This document shows, piece by piece, positions 9,101-11,636 of a DNA stretch of 11,636 nucleotides. The first letter of the stretch is position 1. Each line of letters begins with the position of its first letter. The translations under genes and the position numbers were made by a program. The notes beneath the pieces are model-generated. The model was not told the origin of the DNA. It did no database searches and saw nothing but the letters and a program-made list of their open reading frames with translations. This stretch comes from Phoronis ovalis (lineage: Eukaryota > Phoronida > Phoronidae): contig JAOXYB010030987.1 of the NCBI GenBank assembly GCA_028565635.1, positions 1 to 11,636 on the forward strand, read 5' to 3'.

Positions 9101-11230
9101 ATGTCATCTGTGTTAGATTGTGCTGGTTTTATTGATAAATAGTAATATTATATACTATTATTATTATATATTATATCTTGCAATAATTTTGTCTCTTACT
9201 TTTTGATTTTTGGCTATGTCTATGTTTATTGCATATAGTTTTTAAGCATGCATGGAGTAAAAGAAAATTACTCATTTTTTTTATAGAAATATCTAATATA
9301 TAAGTGCACACTACTATTGTTTTTTTTCCTAATTTTTGCTTAGTGGCAGACACTACTTATATAGCTCCTGCTTGTATTTAGAATATAAAGCACTGTAATG
9401 TTGTTTTAAAATTCTAGGCTAATTATGATTCATAACAGACTCACTGTTAGTCATATAGATGATACACTTGAGAATGCTATAAACTTATGAATAATAAAAC
9501 ATTGTCATGGCAACAATTTTTATACTGTCATATTATATCAAGTGTAAATAATGAATTAATAATGAAAACATGCAAAATAAATGTCTAAATATGAGGAAGC
9601 TATTAAAAGCATTTGTCCAATGCTCAATATTGATGAAAATCCGTAAATAGCATAAAATGATGTAACTTGAGATCCAACTGCTATTATTTCAAAGAATCCA
9701 GAGTAGGAATGTAGATCATCTTTCATTTCCAAATGTATCGAACAAAATGTGACATGGTGTAATTTGAATATATTTGACAAATAATGAAATATTAAAATTA
9801 TTATTAGGTATACATTTGAAAAGTCTTTAAAATAAACTGATACAAAATAGATAAAAATGTGTAAATGCAACTTGTACTAAATATAAAAATTCAGTAATTA
9901 AAAACACAATCATCATTTTATCCTGCTTTTTGTTTATTGGTATGTTTTTCGTATTTTATAACAATATCAGCTTTTCCCAAAAATGCTGTGTTGTGCTTTG
10001 TAGGTATACCTAATGTTGCTTTGGTTGGTCCTGAAGTTTTTACATACACAGCAAAAACTGGTGAGCAAGAGACTGTAGAATTCAGGTGCGACATTAAAGG
10101 AGCCAATTTTATTATATGGAAAAGAAATGGTGTGGATCTAAATGCCGTTCAGGAGCCAGATATACAGGTAGAAATAATTATTTATACATTAAACTTGTTG
10201 TTTACCTTAATTTGTAAAAAAATCCATACAGTGCATTGGTAGAGTCATTGCTCAATTGACTTGCACTAGCGTGACCGGTTAATGTTATATGGTTCCAATC
10301 CTGTATGGCTTTAAATATTTAAGCTTGTCTTCCAACGTTTGTATAAAGTTATCAAAATCATTTGCATCTAAGCTTCTTTTTAAAACAAGAACTTAGCATA
10401 ATCTATAAATTTAATTTTACGCCATTAAATTTTTGTATACATAATCAAGTTGGCATCAATTTATAATAGATATACAAATTAATTGAGCAGTGTAGTTAGG
10501 CTTTATTATGAATTATTATCTTTATTATTAATTATTAATTTTCACTTCAGGTGTCTGAGACTGGGATGTTGATCATCAGTCCAATTGACTTGCATCATGC
10601 TGGAAACTACACCTGTCATGATAAGACCTATCCATCCGTCACACAAACACATTTTGTCAAAATACGAGGTATGACTGAATTCCTGTGTCGAACAGATACT
10701 GCTTGTTCAAATTTTGACACCGTCATATATGTAGTAATTAACTGACACTGCAGCTAGTATGGCAATCATTTTCATATTTATTAATTATCAATGCTAGTTA
10801 AATGAACATTTGTGCAGAATTTAAACCACATGCTTCACCAAGCTTGTTCTAACACAGTTGTATTTAACGGTTCATTTAATCTTCCATTAATATTAAATTA
10901 ACTGAAATAAGCAACAAACAACATATTTTAGCTTCCAACACAGGAATATTATTGTTCCTAGCTTATGTGCAATAAATGTTTCACCAAAAGCCTTGATTAA
11001 TTTTCAAACATCAATCCTATAATATTTCCTTGATTTTTGTATATGTTTGATGATTTCTTTTACAGTTGCCCCCAGTGTTCAAGTGACTCCCGCTACTCAT
11101 TTCTATCATAATGGAGCTGATGTTGAAATCAGATGTCATGCTGAAGGTATCCCCAGGCCTGAGGTTACTTGGGAGGTCAACGAATCACCTATACCGTTTG
11201 ATCCTGAAGGAAAGCACTATGTCAGAAAAG
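3042..11230 (+). CDS. FSTL4/5-like: Follistatin-like 4/5 family gene, nine internal exons (partial at both ends)
   Basis: Nine exons with GT...AG borders and matching phases (0-1, 1-1, 1-0, 0-0, 0-1, 1-1, 1-0, 0-1, 1-1) join into 511 stop-free codons. Domain order is follistatin/Kazal (47-112), basic His/Lys-rich linker (119-188), coiled coil (about 237-258), EF-hand pair (307-357), Ig1 (about 364-456) and Ig2 start (457-511). This order, together with recognisable stretches such as HPVCGSDG, LKYDD, WKRNG, GNYTC and CHAEGIPRP, matches FSTL4/FSTL5, which are secreted extracellular glycoproteins. Their molecular function is poorly defined; the follistatin module of relatives can bind growth factors of the TGF-beta class, which is not shown here. 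The signal peptide and C-terminal propeller region are missing, so this is the middle of the gene. It cannot be assigned to FSTL4 rather than FSTL5: an invertebrate copy may be the single ancestor of both. Confidence 0.93.
3172..3621 (+). other. Intron A-B (450 bp)
   Basis: It begins gtaagc and ends ttatcttgtag, phase 1. The reading frame of exon A stays open into this intron as far as the TAA at 3312-3314, and a second donor-like site (gtaaga at 3310-3315) lies there. Using that site would end the exon in phase 2, which does not fit the phase-1 Kazal exon. Nothing else is recognised. Confidence 0.8.
3622..3846 (+). CDS. FSTL4/5-like: FSTL exon B: follistatin module (FOLN + Kazal), complete
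   Basis: The acceptor is tatcttgtag before ATTACC and the donor is AAAAAG followed by gttagc. At 225 nt it is a symmetric phase 1-1 exon for residues 44-118. It has ten cysteines (47, 52, 58, 63, 65, 71, 79, 90, 97, 112): a FOLN-type N-terminal part followed by a Kazal domain. The Kazal core shows C-x7-C-x10-C-x6-C with HPVCGSDG and an aromatic Tyr86 four residues before Cys90. Cys count and spacing equal a full follistatin domain, so the five-disulfide fold should be intact. In FSTL proteins this is the candidate ligand-binding module, and the Kazal fold is not necessarily a protease inhibitor. This is the strongest homology anchor in the window. The C-terminal strand is unusually rich in His (102, 104, 107). 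Confidence 0.97.
4187..4210. repeat. Short hexanucleotide tandem repeat (ACTGGT type)
   Basis: Three successive ACTGGT-like units are followed by a degenerate GTCGGT unit. This is minor simple sequence within the intron. Confidence 0.6.
5131..5214. repeat. Two-copy direct repeat, 43 + 41 bp, with internal dyad
   Basis: Copy 1 is 5131-5173 and copy 2 is 5174-5214. They are directly adjacent and identical except for a 2-bp difference in the TA-rich centre. Each copy starts TGGTCATGTCAC and later contains GTGACCA, so GTCAC/GTGAC and TGGTCA/TGACCA form an imperfect hairpin around a TA-rich loop. The near identity suggests a recent tandem duplication. No known element is recognised. Confidence 0.85.
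6076..6284 (+). CDS. FSTL4/5-like: FSTL exon C: His/Lys-rich low-complexity linker
   Basis: The acceptor is gctttgcag before ATGAGG and the donor is ATGAAA followed by gtatgc. It enters phase 1, leaves phase 0 and encodes residues 119-188. Of 70 residues, 19 are Lys and 11 His, in clusters such as HHKHKPRKH, KKHQKHVEKH and KKAHHKKHG; hydrophobic residues are scarce and there is no Cys. It is predicted disordered. It lies directly after the Kazal domain, where the vertebrate paralogues as I recall them go nearly straight to the EF region. Such clusters could bind glycosaminoglycans or divalent metals, but that is inference. A long frame on the opposite strand (6009-6275) is only the antisense shadow of this composition. 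The splice sites and phases support a real exon. Confidence 0.88.
6285..6557 (+). other. Intron C-D (273 bp)
   Basis: It begins gtatgc and ends gatttgtag, phase 0. It is T-rich. Reading through from exon C gives a stop after four codons, so retention would truncate the protein. Confidence 0.85.
6558..6659 (+). CDS. FSTL4/5-like: FSTL exon D: charged linker
   Basis: The acceptor is gatttgtag before GCCATC and the donor is GAAAAG followed by gttggt. It is a symmetric phase 0-0 exon of 34 codons (189-222). The content is charged and polar (NKEELGKG, FEADEHPQ, then KQKQEIKEK), with no Cys and no known domain. It continues the disordered linker of exon C and leads into the coiled coil of exon E. 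Because it is 102 nt and phase-symmetric, skipping it would keep the frame. It was placed by phase, splice sites and codon continuity; there is no homology support. Confidence 0.8.
6660..7080 (+). other. Intron D-E (421 bp)
   Basis: It begins gttggt and ends gtactttttcag with a good pyrimidine tract, phase 0. Nothing else is recognised. Confidence 0.85.
7081..7288 (+). CDS. FSTL4/5-like: FSTL exon E: short coiled coil and start of the EF-hand (SPARC-EC-like) region
   Basis: The acceptor is actttttcag before AAAATG and the donor is GAAACTG followed by gtacgt. Phase 0-1, residues 223-291. Residues 237-255 show a regular 4-3-4-3-4 spacing of hydrophobic positions (V237, L241, A244, I248, V251, I255) in a Glu/Lys/Gln context, predicting a roughly three-heptad coiled coil. 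From Cys263 onward (ICSEKIYAAFKDKLLQFH) it resembles the helical start of the EF-hand region in FSTL5 and SPARC-type proteins, where a Cys opens the domain and pairs with one near the second EF hand. Cys263 would then pair with Cys335 in the next exon. Cys280 and Cys288 look additional and may form their own disulfide. Confidence 0.9.
7289..7593 (+). other. Intron E-F (305 bp)
   Basis: It begins gtacgt with a T10 run directly downstream and ends aattgcatttcag, phase 1. Exon E closes within a few codons on read-through. Nothing else is recognised. Confidence 0.85.
7594..7806 (+). CDS. FSTL4/5-like: FSTL exon F: EF-hand pair
   Basis: The acceptor is gcatttcag before GTTTTA and the donor is CACTTG followed by gtgagt. 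It is a symmetric phase 1-1 exon of 213 nt giving residues 293-362 plus the split codons. EF loop 1 is 307-318, with D307, N309, D311, D315 and E318 at positions 1, 3, 5, 9 and 12; Lys replaces the usual Gly at position 6, yet calcium binding looks possible. The second site follows LKYDD. Its E357-F358 end fits an EF hand, but the loop appears one residue longer than in vertebrate FSTL5, with Ser346 at position 1 when aligned from Glu357, so it is degenerate. Cys335 sits at the position of a conserved FSTL/SPARC-EC cysteine. The exon end (FHLAL) runs directly into Ig1 as in family members. Confidence 0.93.
7807..10003 (+). other. Intron F-G (2.2 kb)
   Basis: It begins gtgagt and ends gctttgtag, phase 1. 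Alignment of residues on both sides with FSTL5 leaves no gap, so no exon is expected inside. It contains T-homopolymers, an AT-only tract at 9143-9178, a possible weak tRNA-like relic at 9041-9094 and an open frame on the - strand at 9556-9870 of uncertain meaning. Confidence 0.8.
9041..9094 (+). repeat. Possible degenerate tRNA-derived SINE head
   Basis: The segment TAGTCAGGTAGCAGTTAAGG resembles the D-arm/A-box text of tRNA-derived SINEs. About 40 bp downstream, GGATTGAAGAC matches the B-box consensus GGTTCGANTCC imperfectly. No flanking target-site duplication or tail was found, so this is weak. Confidence 0.25.
10004..10167 (+). CDS. FSTL4/5-like: FSTL exon G: first half of Ig domain 1
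   Basis: The acceptor is gctttgtag before GTATAC and the donor is ATACAG followed by gtagaa. Phase 1-0, residues 363-417. It contains the B-strand cysteine (C391, in VEFRC) and the core tryptophan (W401, in IIWKRNG) of an I-set-type Ig domain. The WKRNG context is shared with FSTL4/5. The first residues (GIPNVALVGPE) follow directly from the EF-hand exon, as in the family. The domain is completed by the next exon through a phase-0 intron within the fold, a common position for I-set domains. A reading frame on the opposite strand here is only a shadow. Confidence 0.95.
10168..10550 (+). other. Intron G-H (383 bp) containing a SINE-like relic
   Basis: It begins gtagaa and ends ttcacttcag, phase 0. 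A tRNA-like segment sits at about 10231-10310 (separate entry). The remainder is AT-rich. Confidence 0.85.
10231..10310 (+). repeat. tRNA-derived SINE relic (A and B box)
   Basis: TGGTAGAGTCATTG at 10237-10250 resembles the RNA polymerase III A box and D arm of a tRNA. GGTTCCAATCC at 10291-10301 matches the B box consensus GGTTCGANTCC at ten of eleven positions. In between lies anticodon-arm-like text (GACTTGCACTAGCGTGACC). Box spacing is 54 nt; a GGTT duplication bracketing an AT-rich insert (10277-10294) explains the extra length compared with a tRNA. It is not a functional tRNA gene, because the acceptor and anticodon stems do not close convincingly. I read it as the head of an old SINE. 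Confidence 0.6.
10551..10668 (+). CDS. FSTL4/5-like: FSTL exon H: second half of Ig domain 1
   Basis: The acceptor is ttcacttcag before GTGTCT and the donor is ATACGAG followed by gtatga. Phase 0-1, residues 418-456. It shows the classic Ig F-strand: GMLIISPIDLHHAGNYTC, with D430, G435, Y437 and C439. C439 would pair with C391 of the previous exon. GNYTC followed by a QTHF segment is very like FSTL5. N436-Y-T438 is an N-glycosylation sequon conserved in position with the vertebrate paralogues as I recall them. Read-through past the donor reaches a stop at 10743. Confidence 0.95.
10669..11065 (+). other. Intron H-I (397 bp)
   Basis: It begins gtatga and ends tttcttttacag with a clear pyrimidine tract, phase 1. 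Nothing else is recognised. Confidence 0.85.
11066..11230 (+). CDS. FSTL4/5-like: FSTL exon I: first part of Ig domain 2
   Basis: The acceptor is tcttttacag before TTGCCC and the donor is AGAAAAG followed by gtactt. It is a symmetric phase 1-1 exon giving residues 457-511. It opens with APSVQVTP, typical of the start of an I-set domain, and has C480 in EIRCHAEGIPRPEVTW with W492. The second Cys of the domain is not in the exon and should lie in the next one, beyond the window, followed by the C-terminal beta-propeller region expected for the family. N495-E-S497 is a possible N-glycosylation sequon. CHAEGIPRP is close to the corresponding FSTL5 segment. Confidence 0.95.
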
Positions 11231-11636
11231 GTACTTTAATATTAATATTAATTTAGATCTTATAATAAAAGTTGATATCATGGGAAATGTAGTCAACTAA
11301 AAAACTATTAAAACTGATTGAGGAGAGCGTGTTCTGCCAGAAATCTTAATCTCTAATTAAGATGTTATTATGATGTCAGAGTTTTATTTGATGTATACTT
11401 TTATTCATTCTTGATCAAATTTAGTTCATAAAATGACTTACATCTTGTCATATCTGAATTATGAAAGTCATCAAACTGTGGTTATATAAACATCAGAAAT
11501 CAGTATTGCTCATGTATAACACAACATGTACTACAGTGAAATGAAATACAAAATTCCCTTTGTTACTAGCATCATTTTTGTAATTTCTGTTGTAGTACTT
11601 TGATATATTAATGTGTTCTAGTTTGTAATGATTTGT
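11231..11636 (+). other. Start of the intron after exon I (at least 406 bp)
   Basis: It begins gtactt, followed by a short ATATTA repeat (about 11237-11253). It is AT-rich, and no exon completing Ig2 is found before the window ends. Confidence 0.75.

Noticed and set aside
10231-10310. Functional tRNA gene
   Set aside because: The A and B boxes are present, but an inserted segment disrupts the spacing and the acceptor and anticodon stems do not pair convincingly.
1-11636. CRISPR array, operon, prophage or bacterial system
   Set aside because: There are no regularly spaced repeats, no ribosome-binding-site-led gene chains and no bacterial gene families; the window is a spliced animal gene.

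Overview
This window is animal (metazoan) genomic DNA. It is AT-rich, has no bacterial gene layout, and carries short coding blocks separated by non-coding stretches with canonical GT...AG borders. It contains the middle of one multi-exon gene on the + strand: a secreted multidomain protein of the follistatin-like 4/5 family (FSTL4/FSTL5). Nine consecutive internal exons can be placed (3042-3171, 3622-3846, 6076-6284, 6558-6659, 7081-7288, 7594-7806, 10004-10167, 10551-10668, 11066-11230). They join in one frame without stops into 511 codons. The signal-peptide exon (5') and the end of the second Ig domain plus the C-terminal beta-propeller region expected for the family (3') lie outside the window. 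Residue numbers below count from the first codon of the first visible exon.

The protein reads, in order: a charged linker; a follistatin module (FOLN plus Kazal, ten Cys); a His/Lys-rich low-complexity linker; a short predicted coiled coil; an EF-hand/SPARC-EC-like region with one good and one degenerate calcium loop; Ig domain 1, split over two exons; and the first part of Ig domain 2. The basic, histidine-rich linker between the Kazal and EF-hand regions is the most distinctive feature. I recall vertebrate FSTL4/5 as passing almost directly from one to the other.

The first 3 kb hold no convincing exon of this gene. They contain a microsatellite (1596-1658) and a frameshifted coding-like relic (about 212-551). 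Introns are 0.27-2.2 kb. Two hold recognisable structure: a 42-bp direct repeat pair with internal dyads (5131-5214), and a tRNA-derived SINE-like relic with A and B boxes (10231-10310). The rest looks like ordinary AT-rich intron.

The host is probably an invertebrate. Compact introns, strong AT bias, (ACAT)n tracts and a tRNA-type SINE would fit a mollusc or another lophotrochozoan, but this is a weak inference. I see no new multi-gene system here. The novelty, if any, is the lineage-specific linker within a known family.
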